Positions 1 to 8,553 of a stretch of DNA of 26,264 nt are shown here, piece by piece (within the stretch, counting starts at the first letter, position 1; every line of letters starts with the position of its first letter). The translations under genes were made by a program, and so were the position numbers. Below the pieces are notes generated by a model that worked only from the letters and a program-made list of their open reading frames with translations, did no database searches and was not told where the DNA came from. Source of the DNA: Bacillota bacterium (GTDB lineage: Bacteria > Bacillota > Clostridia > Lachnospirales > Lachnospiraceae); the NCBI GenBank assembly GCA_023460575.1, contig JAEWPQ010000309.1, forward strand, positions 1 through 26,264, given 5' to 3'.

Positions 1-5
1 GAAAT

Positions 6-1271
6 ATGGATAAAAAAGATAAATCAAACTTAGGAGAACAAATCCGCAGTACGGTGCAAAGCGCCATTGATTCCAGAGATTTTAACCAGCTGAACCGAAT
101 CATATCCGATTCCGTAAATTTTGCGCTTGATGAAGCAAGAAACCAGCTGGTAAAAGGAACGAAAGGCTGGACCCAGACGACAGGGCGGGATAGCAGGGCC
201 GAAAACAGTGAGGTGAAGGACGAGACGGATGACGGACCTGGATACAGGGCGTTTCAGACCAGCCGTTCCGTAAAGGAGCGGACAGGCAGTTCTTTAGCCG
301 GAACAGGCAGGCAGGAGATCAGAATCAACCGGCAGGGGCGTGTATCCGGAATACTTTTAACCATTTTCGGAAGTATCTTTCTGGGCTTGGATTTTATTGC
401 CATACTTGCTTCTCTTTTTGTATCCCTGATCTTAAGGCCTGTTGCATGGGCGGCAGCCAGCGCTTTTACATTCCTGCTGGCAGCAGGTATTGCTTCCGGA
501 TGTATGCTTTTTGCCGGACTGTCTGTAAACGGAAGATTAAAAAGAGCCCGGATCTATGCCAAGCAGTCAGAAAAGCGTATGTATTCCAATTTGGAAGAAC
601 TGGCGGCAAGTGTTGGGAAATCCCGTGAATATGTACTGAAAGACGTGGAGAAAATGATGAAGCTGGGTATTTTCCCCCATGCGTATTTAGACGAGCAGAA
701 AACCTGCCTGATCTTAAGTGAAGCCACATATAAACAGTATCTGGAATGCCAGAAAGCATTAAAAGAGCGGGAAAGAGAAGCAGAGCGGGATCAGATTACT
801 GAGAATGCCGTTCAGGAAAATAAGGCTTTGCAGGAGATGATGACCCAGGGAAGAGATTATTTAAGAATATTAAGAGAAGCCAATGATGCCATTCCAGGAG
901 AAATCATTTCACGTAAGATATCCATGCTGGAGGATGTAATACAGAGAATTTTTGATACCGTTTTAAAGCATCCGGAGCAGATGGGTGAGATGGAGCAGTT
1001 TATGGATTATTACCTTCCCACAACTGTAAAGCTGGTCAATGCATACAGGGATTTTGAAAGCACGGGGATAGAGGGGAATAATATTATCAGTGCAAAAAAG
1101 GAGATAGAGGGGACTCTTGACACCATCAATCAGGCATTTGAACGGCTGCTTGACGATCTTTACCAGGACGCGGCCATGGACATTACCACTGATGCATCGG
1201 TGCTCCAGACCATGTTAAAGAAGGATGGCTGGACCGGAAGTGATTTTACAGGAGGAACAAAGAATGAGTAA
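6..1271 (+). CDS. xpaC: XpaC-family membrane protein (5-bromo-4-chloroindolyl phosphate hydrolysis family)
   Basis: 421 residues. An acidic and polar N-terminal part (about 1-110) is followed by two hydrophobic segments, about 114-143 and 147-174, that should form a membrane hairpin. Then comes a long charged helical region with a stretch around 195-245 resembling a small helix-turn-helix-like element. This plan, and the TelA gene directly downstream, fit the XpaC family. The family is named for an X-phosphate phenotype in Bacillus; I see no phosphatase active site, so enzymatic activity should not be assumed. The ATG is only 5 bases from the window edge, so its ribosome site is outside and the start cannot be verified. 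The 3' end overlaps telA by 8 bp, implying translational coupling. True role unknown; probably envelope-related together with TelA. Confidence 0.8.
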   Translation: MDKKDKSNLGEQIRSTVQSAIDSRDFNQLNRIISDSVNFALDEARNQLVKGTKGWTQTTGRDSRAENSEVKDETDDGPGYRAFQTSRSVKERTGSSLAGTGRQEIRINRQGRVSGILLTIFGSIFLGLDFIAILASLFVSLILRPVAWAAASAFTFLLAAGIASGCMLFAGLSVNGRLKRARIYAKQSEKRMYSNLEELAASVGKSREYVLKDVEKMMKLGIFPHAYLDEQKTCLILSEATYKQYLECQKALKEREREAERDQITENAVQENKALQEMMTQGRDYLRILREANDAIPGEIISRKISMLEDVIQRIFDTVLKHPEQMGEMEQFMDYYLPTTVKLVNAYRDFESTGIEGNNIISAKKEIEGTLDTINQAFERLLDDLYQDAAMDITTDASVLQTMLKKDGWTGSDFTGGTKNE

Positions 1272-2424
1272 GGATATGGAAGAGATGATAAAAGAAGCGC
1301 CCCAGCTCACGCTGACACCATTTGAACAAACAGAAGGCGTGAAAGAAGGGAATGAGCTTTTAAAAAGCAATGAAACAATCACTACTGAGGCTGCGCCGGT
1401 TCCGGAGCTTACTCCGGAAGAAGAGCGCCTGGTTTCTGATTTTGCAGAAAAAATCAATTTAAAAGATTCCAATATGGTACTTCAGTATGGTGCCGGAGCT
1501 CAAAAGAAGATTGCTGACTTTTCCGAGTCTGCTCTTGATAATGTAAAGTCTAAGGATCTGGGTGAAGTAGGCCAGATGCTCACTAATGTGGTAACGGAGT
1601 TGAAAAGTTTTGAAACGGAAGAAGAGGAGAAAGGCTTTTTCGGCTTCTTTAAAAAGAGTGCAAACCGCCTTGACAGCATGAAAGCCAAGTATGCTTCTGC
1701 AGAGACCAATGTCAACCAGATCTGCAAGATTCTTAAGAATCACCAGATTCAGCTTTTAAAGGACATTGCACTGTTAGATAAGATGTATGAGTTAAATACC
1801 ACTTATTTTAAAGAACTGACCATGTATATTCTGGCAGGAAAGAGAAAGCTTCTAAAGGTTCAGCAGGAAGAATTGCCTCTGTTAATGGACCGGGCAGCAA
1901 GAAGCGGTCTTCCGGAAGATGCCCAGGCAGCCAATGATTTGTCTGCCATGTGCGGACGTTTTGAAAAGAAAATCCATGACCTGGAACTGACCCGTATGAT
2001 TTCCATTCAAATGGCTCCTCAGATCAGGCTGGTTCAAAATAATGATACCTTAATGACTGAAAAGATCCAGTCCACTCTTGTCAATACCATCCCTCTCTGG
2101 AAGAGCCAGATGGTTCTTGCCATCGGAATCAATCATTCCGAGCAGGCGGCAAAGGCGCAAAGAGAAGTCACCGATATGACCAATGAACTGCTGCGTAAGA
2201 ATGCAGAGGTGTTAAAGACTGCAACCATCGAGACGGCAAAAGAGTCAGAGCGTGGTATTGTGGACATGGAAACCCTGAAAAAGACCAATGAGTCCCTGAT
2301 TACAACCCTTGATGAAGTGGTGCGCATTCAGGCAGAGGGAAGAGCGAAACGAAAAGAAGCAGAAGCAGAGCTTGCCCGCATGGAAGGGGAATTAAAGACC
2401 AAGCTTTTACAGATGAGCAGGTAA
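1264..2424 (+). CDS. telA: TelA-family toxic anion resistance protein
   Basis: 386 residues from the ATG at 1264, which follows a good GGAGG at 1251-1255; an in-frame start at 1225 has no comparable ribosome site and lies deeper in xpaC, so I prefer 1264. The protein is almost entirely helical and charged, with no signal peptide or membrane segment. It matches the TelA/YaaN family in length and in its helical core (around 60-370). The family was named for tellurite resistance, but its biochemical action is not established; in Firmicutes it is commonly coupled to xpaC, as here. The first 50 residues or so are acidic and variable. Expression is probably from a promoter upstream of the window. 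No clear intrinsic terminator follows the stop. Confidence 0.88.
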   Translation: MSKDMEEMIKEAPQLTLTPFEQTEGVKEGNELLKSNETITTEAAPVPELTPEEERLVSDFAEKINLKDSNMVLQYGAGAQKKIADFSESALDNVKSKDLGEVGQMLTNVVTELKSFETEEEEKGFFGFFKKSANRLDSMKAKYASAETNVNQICKILKNHQIQLLKDIALLDKMYELNTTYFKELTMYILAGKRKLLKVQQEELPLLMDRAARSGLPEDAQAANDLSAMCGRFEKKIHDLELTRMISIQMAPQIRLVQNNDTLMTEKIQSTLVNTIPLWKSQMVLAIGINHSEQAAKAQREVTDMTNELLRKNAEVLKTATIETAKESERGIVDMETLKKTNESLITTLDEVVRIQAEGRAKRKEAEAELARMEGELKTKLLQMSR

Positions 2425-2453
2425 AAAGATTTTATTGGTTTGAAAAGTTTTTG

Positions 2454-2482
2454 TTGTAAGTCATTTTTACTCGTGCTATAAT
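2454..2482 (+). promoter_or_regulatory. Promoter of leuA
   Basis: A -35 box TTGTAA (2454-2459) and a perfect -10 TATAAT (2477-2482) are separated by 17 bp. Transcription would start near 2488-2490 and leave a leader of about 190 nt before leuA. Confidence 0.7.
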
Positions 2483-2487
2483 AGCAT

Positions 2488-2681
2488 AACACTTTACCGT
2501 GGTGGTTTATCAGAGCACGGCATGTGATTTTAATGCAAAGGAATGATGATAGATGGGGTTAGACCTTTAAAACCCACGTTGTTCATTGTCAAGAAATACA
2601 GCGTGATTTATCGACTCCAAAGCCTGGACTGATTTTTTATGAAGGAAATACAGACAATAGAGGAATATGGAGGAGAAAGAC
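2488..2681 (+). promoter_or_regulatory. Structured leuA leader with attenuator-like hairpin
   Basis: The leader folds by eye into several stems: CCGTG/CACGG (2497-2501 with 2516-2520); TGGG(G)TT/AACCCA (2554-2560 with 2571-2576); and a 7-bp stem CACGTTG/CAGCGTG (2575-2581 with 2599-2605, one G-U pair). The second and third stems share bases 2575-2576, so they are partly exclusive. A hairpin at 2610-2633 (inner TCCA/TGGA, outer ATC/GAT with a bulge and a mismatch) is followed by six T at 2633-2638, as in an intrinsic terminator placed 44 nt before the start codon. ATTGTC (2585-2590) can also pair with GACAAT (2653-2658) near the ribosome site. There is no T-box motif and no leucine-rich leader peptide. 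I do not recognise the RNA class. Confidence 0.45.
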
Positions 2682-4346
2682 ATGTTGAATTATGAAAGAT
2701 ATAAGCGGGTACCGGTAGTGAACTACTCGGAAAGACAATGGCCGTGCAGGGAGATTAAGAAAGCACCGATCTGGTGCAGTGTGGATTTGAGAGATGGAAA
2801 CCAGGCTCTTATTGAGCCCATGGTGGTGGAAGAAAAGATTGAGTTGTTTAACCTTCTGATTAAACTTGGTTTTAAGGAGATTGAAGTGGGTTTTCCCGCT
2901 GCTTCCCAGATTGAGTTTGATTTCTTAAGGCAGCTTGTGGAACGGAAGCTGATTCCCGATGATGTGGTAATCCAGGTTCTGGTGCAGTGCAGAGAGCATT
3001 TGATTAAGAGAACATTTGAGGCTTTAGAGGGAGTAAAGAAGTCAATCGTTCATATTTACAATTCCACTTCTACATTACAGCGTGATGTGGTATTCCGCAA
3101 AGAGATGGATGAGATTAAAGAGATCGCTGTACAGGGAACCCAGTGGGTGAAGCAGTATATGCAGGATTTTAAGGGAGAGGTTGTACTTGAGTATTCTCCT
3201 GAAAGCTTTACCGGAACAGAGTTGGAATTTGCCCTTGATATCTGCACGGCTGTGCAGGAAACCTGGGAAGCAACTCCGGAAAAGAAGATCATCTTCAATC
3301 TTCCTTCTACTGTAGAGATGACAACTCCCAACGTATATGCAGATCAGATTGAATGGATGAATTCCCGGTTTAAAAACCGTGACAGCATTATTTTAAGTGT
3401 TCATCCCCATAATGACAGGGGAACAGGAATTGCGGCCACTGAGCTGGCTCTTCTTGCAGGTGCAGACCGTGTGGAAGGAACTCTGCTTGGGAATGGAGAA
3501 CGTACCGGCAACGTGGATATTTTAACAGTTGCCTATAATATGTTTTCCCAGGGTATTAATCCGGAACTTCATCTTGAGAATATCCGCGAAATCGTGGATG
3601 TATACGAGCGCTGTACCAAGATGGAAGTAGAACCCAGACACCCATATGCCGGCAAACTTGTTTTTACTGCATTTTCAGGATCTCACCAGGATGCCATTAA
3701 TAAAGGCTTGCAGGCGATGCATGAGCGGAAGAATCCGTTCTGGGAGGTTCCTTACCTTCCCATTGATCCTTCCGATATTGGCAGGCAGTATGAGCCCATT
3801 GTCAGGATCAACAGCCAGTCCGGCAAAGGCGGCGTAGCATTTGTTATGGATACGTTCTACGGTTTCAAGCTTCCCAAGGGTATGCACAAGGAGTTTGCTG
3901 ATGTCATTCAGGCAATTTCTGAGAAGCAGGGTGAGGTTGCACCAGAGCAGATCCTGGAAGAATTCAAAAGCTGTTATACCGAGCGGAAGGAACCCATCCA
4001 TTTCAGAAAGAGCCAGATTACAGAGGCAGAGGAAGATGTGGAGTTCTCAACTCTTGCAAAAGTCCGTTACACAGACCATGGTGTGGAAAAAATTTTCGAG
4101 GGTGTGGGAAACGGACCCATCGATGCTGTGCAGAAAGGTCTGGAGAAGGAACTCGGTATCGAGATCCGGGTGCTGGATTACTACGAGCACGCACTTACAT
4201 CCGGATCCGGAGCGCAGGCTGCATCCTATATCCATCTGCTTGATGTGAAAACCGGAAAGGCAACATACGGTGTGGGAATCAGTTCCAACATCACGAGAGC
4301 GTCTATTCGGGGTATCTTCAGTGCGGTAAACCGGTTATTTTATTAA
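2682..4346 (+). CDS. leuA: 2-isopropylmalate synthase
   Basis: Catalyses the first committed step of leucine synthesis: condensation of acetyl-CoA with 2-oxoisovalerate to 2-isopropylmalate, in the cytoplasm. The start at 2682 is chosen because GGAGGAG (2669-2675) lies 6 nt upstream; the in-frame ATG at 2667 overlaps that ribosome site. The protein is 554 residues. The HMGL-like TIM barrel shows the DLRDGNQ motif (R37, D38) and the metal-binding HPHND motif (H241, H243), followed by the GNGERTGN loop. The C-terminal part (about 435-554) is a LeuA dimer/regulatory domain, the usual site of leucine feedback. The length and 'NYSERQWP' type N-terminus fit the long clostridial/actinobacterial LeuA subgroup. 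It stands alone, with its own promoter, leader and terminator; no leuBCD follow. Confidence 0.95.
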   Translation: MLNYERYKRVPVVNYSERQWPCREIKKAPIWCSVDLRDGNQALIEPMVVEEKIELFNLLIKLGFKEIEVGFPAASQIEFDFLRQLVERKLIPDDVVIQVLVQCREHLIKRTFEALEGVKKSIVHIYNSTSTLQRDVVFRKEMDEIKEIAVQGTQWVKQYMQDFKGEVVLEYSPESFTGTELEFALDICTAVQETWEATPEKKIIFNLPSTVEMTTPNVYADQIEWMNSRFKNRDSIILSVHPHNDRGTGIAATELALLAGADRVEGTLLGNGERTGNVDILTVAYNMFSQGINPELHLENIREIVDVYERCTKMEVEPRHPYAGKLVFTAFSGSHQDAINKGLQAMHERKNPFWEVPYLPIDPSDIGRQYEPIVRINSQSGKGGVAFVMDTFYGFKLPKGMHKEFADVIQAISEKQGEVAPEQILEEFKSCYTERKEPIHFRKSQITEAEEDVEFSTLAKVRYTDHGVEKIFEGVGNGPIDAVQKGLEKELGIEIRVLDYYEHALTSGSGAQAASYIHLLDVKTGKATYGVGISSNITRASIRGIFSAVNRLFY

Positions 4347-4358
4347 GATTAGATAATG

Positions 4359-4402
4359 AAAGGGATCCAAACCTCTTTTACAGAGGCAGGATCCCTTTTT
4401 TT
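4359..4402 (+). terminator. Intrinsic terminator of leuA
   Basis: Inverted repeat AAAGGGATCC (4359-4368) / GGATCCCTTT (4389-4398), with an inner CCTC/GAGG pairing, followed by an unbroken T run to 4402. It starts 12 bp after the leuA stop. Confidence 0.9.
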
Positions 4403-4441
4403 CTGTCATTTTATTCGTTTTTCAAAGCAGACGGCTCGGCG

Positions 4442-4470
4442 TTTACTTTTGTGGCAGACTTTAGTATAAT
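4442..4470 (+). promoter_or_regulatory. Promoter of glf
   Basis: TTTACT (4442-4447), 17 bp, TATAAT (4465-4470). It is one of four promoters in the glycan region with the same TTTAC(A/T)TTT start and spacing. Confidence 0.68.
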
Positions 4471-4503
4471 TAATGCAGTTTATAAAATGACGGGAGAGTA
4501 AAA

Positions 4504-5613
4504 ATGAAGAAATATGATTATGTGCTTGTCGGAGGTGGTCTTTACTCCGGCGTATTTGCCTATCTGGCAGGAAAGCAGGGGAAGAAGTGCCTGGTTCTTG
4601 AAAAAAGAGACCATTTGGGAGGAAATCTGTATTGTGAAGAGACAGAAGGAATTCATGTACACCGGTATGGCGCCCATATTTTTCACACCAGTAACCGAAA
4701 GGTATGGCAGTTTGTGAATGAACTGGCGGAATTTAACCGGTATACGAACAGCCCGGTTGCCAATTATTTAGGTGAGATGTACAACCTTCCTTTTAATATG
4801 AATACCTTCAGCAAGATGTGGGGCGTGTCAACTCCAGAACAGGCGAAAGAAAAGATCAATGAACAGAGACAGGTGATTACAGGTGAGCCGCAGAACTTAG
4901 AGGAGCAGGCAATCAGCCTTGTTGGAACGGATATTTACGAGAAACTGGTAAAGGGATATACGGAAAAGCAGTGGGGCAGAGACTGTAAGGAACTCCCGGC
5001 TTTTATCATTAAGCGGCTTCCTGTACGCTTTACCTATGACAATAATTATTTTAATGACTTATATCAGGGAATTCCAATAGGCGGATATAACGTGATTACA
5101 GACAAGCTTTTTGAGGGCTGTGATGTGGAACTTTCCGTTGATTATCTGGAGCATAAGGAAAAGTATGACAGCCTTGGAGAGAAGATCGTATATACAGGTA
5201 TGATTGATGCTTTTTACGGTTACAGGTTTGGTAAGCTGGAATACCGCAGTCTGGAATTTGAGACGGAGACTCTTAATACAGACAATTACCAGGGTGTGGC
5301 TGTTGTAAACTATACAGATCGTGAAACTCCCTATACGAGAATCATTGAGCATAAGCACTTTGAGTTCGGAACACAGGAAAAGACGGTTATAACCAGAGAA
5401 TACCCTGTTGACTGGAGTGAGGGGATGGAGCCTTATTATCCGGTTAACGATGAAAAAAACCAGAAATTATATCAGGCATATGAACAGCTAGCTCAGAAAG
5501 AAGATCGTATTATCTTTGGAGGCAGGCTGGGAGAATATAAATATTACGACATGGACAAAGTGATTGAGTCTGCTTTAAATATGGCCAAATCTCAGCTTGC
5601 ACTCCTTCCCTAG
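4504..5613 (+). CDS. glf: UDP-galactopyranose mutase
   Basis: Flavoenzyme that interconverts UDP-galactopyranose and UDP-galactofuranose, the donor for galactofuranose in surface glycans; cytoplasmic. The 369-residue length is typical of bacterial Glf. The N-terminus has a beta strand and glycine-rich FAD loop (GGG at 10-12, G16), the acidic strand end at E33, and the LGGN motif (38-41). The Glf signature RYGAHIFHTSN lies at 54-64. Later segments such as YTEKQWG and the C-terminal GGRLGEYKYYDMD block are also typical. The ATG follows GGGAG by 8 nt and has a promoter at 4442-4470. It presumably feeds the glycosyltransferase operon that starts 72 bp downstream. No terminator is seen between glf and that operon, so some read-through is possible. 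Confidence 0.95.
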   Translation: MKKYDYVLVGGGLYSGVFAYLAGKQGKKCLVLEKRDHLGGNLYCEETEGIHVHRYGAHIFHTSNRKVWQFVNELAEFNRYTNSPVANYLGEMYNLPFNMNTFSKMWGVSTPEQAKEKINEQRQVITGEPQNLEEQAISLVGTDIYEKLVKGYTEKQWGRDCKELPAFIIKRLPVRFTYDNNYFNDLYQGIPIGGYNVITDKLFEGCDVELSVDYLEHKEKYDSLGEKIVYTGMIDAFYGYRFGKLEYRSLEFETETLNTDNYQGVAVVNYTDRETPYTRIIEHKHFEFGTQEKTVITREYPVDWSEGMEPYYPVNDEKNQKLYQAYEQLAQKEDRIIFGGRLGEYKYYDMDKVIESALNMAKSQLALLP

Positions 5614-5623
5614 TCCCCTGTTG

Positions 5624-5652
5624 TTTACTTTTCTAATGAGATATAGTACAAT
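5624..5652 (+). promoter_or_regulatory. Promoter of the GT8-led glycan operon
   Basis: TTTACT (5624-5629), 17 bp, TACAAT (5647-5652), 33 bp before the GT8 start codon. Same architecture as the glf promoter. Confidence 0.65.
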
Positions 5653-5685
5653 ACAACGGAAAAATCGGTATGCGGGGAGGTTATT

Positions 5686-6663
5686 ATGAATGTAGTTTAC
5701 GCTTCCAACGATAATTATGCCAGGCATCTGGCAGTTTCGCTCTACTCTCTTCTGGATCGGAATAAAAAGATAGAAACGCTTGATACCTGGGTTTTATCCA
5801 TGGGGCTGTCAAGGGAAACGAAAGAACGTTTATGCGGTATCGCACAGGATTTTAACCGGGAGCTTTCTGTGATAGAACTGGGGAATTTAAAGGAACGGTT
5901 TTCTCATGAGGTGGATACAGGAGGTTTCGATTTGAGCATTATGGCCCGCCTGTTTTTAGGAGAGGTACTTCCTGAGCATGTGGAACGGGTTCTTTATTTA
6001 GATTGCGATACAGTTGTGCTGTCTTCTTTGGAAAAGCTGTGGAAGGCTAATCTTGGTCCGTTTCTGCTGGGCGCCGTCATGGAGCCGACCATTTATCCAT
6101 GTATTAAGGAAGAGATTGGATTAAGACCGGAAGAACCCTATTTTAATTCTGGAGTACTCTTGATTGATTTAAGCCGGTGGAGAGAGGAAGGCGCACAAAA
6201 GCTGCTTCTTGATTTTTACCGTTCCAAGGGCGGAAAGTTATTTGCCGGGGATCAAGATACCATTAATGGAAGCTTAAAAGGAAAAATCAGGCCATTGTCT
6301 CCCCGTTATAATTATTTTACCAATTATCGGTATTTCCATTACCGGCATTTGGTCCGGCTGTCTCCGGTATACGCGCTTATCACTGAGAATGGCTTTAAGG
6401 AGGCTGGCAGACATCCGGCGATTCTTCATTACATGGGAGATGAAAGACCCTGGAAGGAAGGGAACTTAAACCACTACCGAAGAGCGTATGAGAAGTATTT
6501 AGCGAAAACTCCCTGGGCAGGAACTCCAAAGGAGAAGGGGAACCGATTATATATGGCAGCTTATCATCTTATGAATTACGGCACCTATTTGTGCCCGCCG
6601 TTTCGTGATTTTATCAGCAGCCGGTTTGGAATGAAGCTGGTGAATTCCAGAAAAGGATCTTAA
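5686..6663 (+). CDS. Glycosyltransferase family 8 protein
   Basis: 325 residues. This is a retaining GT-A transferase of the LgtC/general-stress type that should move a galactosyl or glucosyl unit from UDP-sugar onto a growing lipid-linked glycan at the inner membrane face. Evidence: an N-terminal strand with the VVYASNDNY start, the DxD metal motif LDCD (D106, D108) in the sequence YLDCDTVV, the FNSGVLLIDL block (153-162), the GDQD motif (188-191), and a C-terminal LHYMGDERPW motif (247-256) where the family usually has HFxGxxKPW. It is the first gene of an operon with a strong GGGGAGG site 5 nt before the ATG. The last 60 residues are a basic, aromatic tail that may contact the membrane. 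The exact sugar cannot be told. Confidence 0.88.
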   Translation: MNVVYASNDNYARHLAVSLYSLLDRNKKIETLDTWVLSMGLSRETKERLCGIAQDFNRELSVIELGNLKERFSHEVDTGGFDLSIMARLFLGEVLPEHVERVLYLDCDTVVLSSLEKLWKANLGPFLLGAVMEPTIYPCIKEEIGLRPEEPYFNSGVLLIDLSRWREEGAQKLLLDFYRSKGGKLFAGDQDTINGSLKGKIRPLSPRYNYFTNYRYFHYRHLVRLSPVYALITENGFKEAGRHPAILHYMGDERPWKEGNLNHYRRAYEKYLAKTPWAGTPKEKGNRLYMAAYHLMNYGTYLCPPFRDFISSRFGMKLVNSRKGS

Positions 6664-6674
6664 AAGGAGCAGAT

Positions 6675-7571
6675 ATGAATGTAAGCTGTATCATATTGAA
6701 CTATAATGATGCCGATACCACCATGAGGCTGGTTCGTTCAATCAGAGATTATTCTTCTCTGGACTCCATTGTCATCGTGGATAATCATTCTACAGATGAT
6801 TCTGCGGCCAGATTGAAGGAATTAAATGGAGAAAGAGTACATGTGATCAGTTCCTTAAAAAACGGCGGATATGGCTCAGGAAATAATCTGGGCATTCGAT
6901 ATGCTTACAGTGAACTTGGCGCTACCCATGTATTGATCGCAAATCCTGATGTCATGGTTTCCCAGGAGACGATTCAAGCCATGAAAGAGGCATTTCTGAC
7001 GGATAAATCCATTGCGGTGACGGCCGCAGTTTCAGTCGGTCAGAATGGCAGAGAGGGGCTTACAGGCTGGAAGCTTACCGGTCTGTTCTTTGATTTGCTG
7101 GATACGGGACTGGTCACACGGCGTTTGTTTAGACGGTGGCTCAGTGATAATCCGGGAAAACGTGCATTTCACATAACCACACCTGCGGGGACAGAACGCT
7201 GCGCCTGGGCAGATGCGGTTCCAGGCTCCCTTTTGCTGGCTGATACAGATGCACTGATGGCATGCGGGCTCTATGATGAGAATGTATTTCTTTATTACGA
7301 AGAGAAGATCCTTGGACATCAGTTAAAAACAAAAGGGTATAGAACGCTCCTTCTTCTTGACCGGACCTATGTCCATCTTCATTCCGTATCGATTGATAAA
7401 TCCGTAAGTTCGATCTTGAAGAAGCAGGCGCTGCTCCATAAAAGCAAGCTTCATTACTATAAAAAATATTTAAAAATAAACCGGTTTCAGGAATTGGCTG
7501 CAAGAGGATTCCTGGAATTTCTCATGTTTGAGATCTGGTATTTAACAAATTTTTTGGGAATATCATGGTAA
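6675..7571 (+). CDS. Glycosyltransferase family 2 protein (RfbF/rhamnosyltransferase-like)
   Basis: 298 residues, an inverting GT-A enzyme. The N-terminus (SCIILNYNDADTT) and VDNHSTDDS (35-43) form the nucleotide-binding site. In place of DxD it has ANPDV (89-93), the form seen in the subgroup of GT2 enzymes that includes many rhamnosyltransferases. The segment PGSLLLADTDALMACGLYD and the following FLYYEEKILGHQLK block are the usual acceptor and catalytic-base region of that subgroup. The start is supported by AAGGAG 5 nt upstream, only 11 bp after the GT8 stop. It overlaps the next frame's upstream ATG. Donor assignment to dTDP-rhamnose is an inference only; no rml genes are present in this window. 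Confidence 0.85.
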   Translation: MNVSCIILNYNDADTTMRLVRSIRDYSSLDSIVIVDNHSTDDSAARLKELNGERVHVISSLKNGGYGSGNNLGIRYAYSELGATHVLIANPDVMVSQETIQAMKEAFLTDKSIAVTAAVSVGQNGREGLTGWKLTGLFFDLLDTGLVTRRLFRRWLSDNPGKRAFHITTPAGTERCAWADAVPGSLLLADTDALMACGLYDENVFLYYEEKILGHQLKTKGYRTLLLLDRTYVHLHSVSIDKSVSSILKKQALLHKSKLHYYKKYLKINRFQELAARGFLEFLMFEIWYLTNFLGISW

Positions 7572-7594
7572 ATGGCGTTGAAAGAAGGGATAGA

Positions 7595-8515
7595 ATGATA
7601 ACAGTACTTTTGGCTGCCTGGAATGGGGAAAATTATCTAAGAGAACAGATGGAATCACTGCTGGGTCAGACGAATCAGGAGTTTACCATTTTAATTTCAG
7701 ATGACTGTTCCACTGACCGGACTCCTGAAATAATTTCAGAATATGAAAATCGGTTTCCGGACCGGGTAAAAAGTTTAGAGAATTTAAATCCGTCTGGCAG
7801 TGCCAGGAATAATTTTTTCCGCCTTTTAAAAGCTGCTTCCGATGAATATCTGATGTTTTGCGATCAGGATGATATCTGGCTGCCGGATAAAGTAGAAGTG
7901 ACATTCAAAGAGATGAAGAAAATGGAGAACGTATGGGGCATGGATATGCCAATACTGGTCCATACGGATCTTTCGGTTGCAGATCAGGCGGGAACGGTTC
8001 TTTACCCTTCCATGACCAGATACCAGAAGATCGGAGTTTATGATAATCGCACCAGCCATTATCTGGTTGAAAATAATATCACAGGCAATACCATGATGAT
8101 TAACAGGTCTTTAAAAAATCTGATGGTGCAGATTCCGGAAACATGTGTCATGCATGACTGGTGGCTGGGTCTCATGGCAAGCTGTTTTGGGAAAATCTTC
8201 TACATAGACCGTCCGCTGGTACTCTACCGGCAGCATGGAAGCAATCAGGTAGGAGCAAAGAGCGGAATGAAACAGCTGTCGGAGAGAAGGAACAGCCGGG
8301 AAAAAGTCAGGGAGAATTACCGCAGTTTATTTGAGCAGGCAAAAGCGTTTTTCTCTATTTACGGACAGTCCATGACTCCAGGTCAGAAAGAATTGTTTGA
8401 AGAATTTTTAACGCTTTGCAAAAAAAGCAGAGCGGGGAAAATAAAGACCATTTTAAAATACAAATTGTTTAAAAGTACCCGTGTCAGAACGCTTGGTCAG
8501 ATGTTTTCTATCTGA
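7595..8515 (+). CDS. Glycosyltransferase family 2 protein (RfbG-like)
   Basis: 306 residues from the ATG at 7595. That start is preferred over 7565 because GAAGGG sits a few bases upstream and the protein then begins MITVLLAAWNG, the standard GT2 beginning. Motifs: ISDDCSTDRT (35-43), and the metal motif CDQDD (89-93), which together with the HDWWLGL block near the middle points to the RfbG-like subgroup, mostly rhamnosyltransferases of O-antigen or capsule synthesis. The C-terminal 80 residues are basic and helical and probably associate with the membrane. It is a middle gene of the operon that began at 5686. Sugar specificity is not proven. Confidence 0.85.
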   Translation: MITVLLAAWNGENYLREQMESLLGQTNQEFTILISDDCSTDRTPEIISEYENRFPDRVKSLENLNPSGSARNNFFRLLKAASDEYLMFCDQDDIWLPDKVEVTFKEMKKMENVWGMDMPILVHTDLSVADQAGTVLYPSMTRYQKIGVYDNRTSHYLVENNITGNTMMINRSLKNLMVQIPETCVMHDWWLGLMASCFGKIFYIDRPLVLYRQHGSNQVGAKSGMKQLSERRNSREKVRENYRSLFEQAKAFFSIYGQSMTPGQKELFEEFLTLCKKSRAGKIKTILKYKLFKSTRVRTLGQMFSI

Positions 8516-8553
8516 CCGGAGGCGGTCCATGGGAAAATGAGGAGAATGGTAGA

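Noticed and set aside
2533..2562. Nine-codon reading frame in the leuA leader as an attenuation peptide
   Set aside because: It encodes MQRNDDRWG, with no leucine codons, and has no ribosome site in front.
2488..2681. T-box riboswitch before leuA
   Set aside because: The conserved antiterminator sequence of T-boxes (AGGGTGGNACCGCG type) is absent.
3646..4248. Open frames of 63-135 codons on both strands inside leuA
   Set aside because: They lie wholly within the conserved LeuA frame and are low-quality, Arg/Ser-rich or Cys/His-rich translations typical of off-frame reading.
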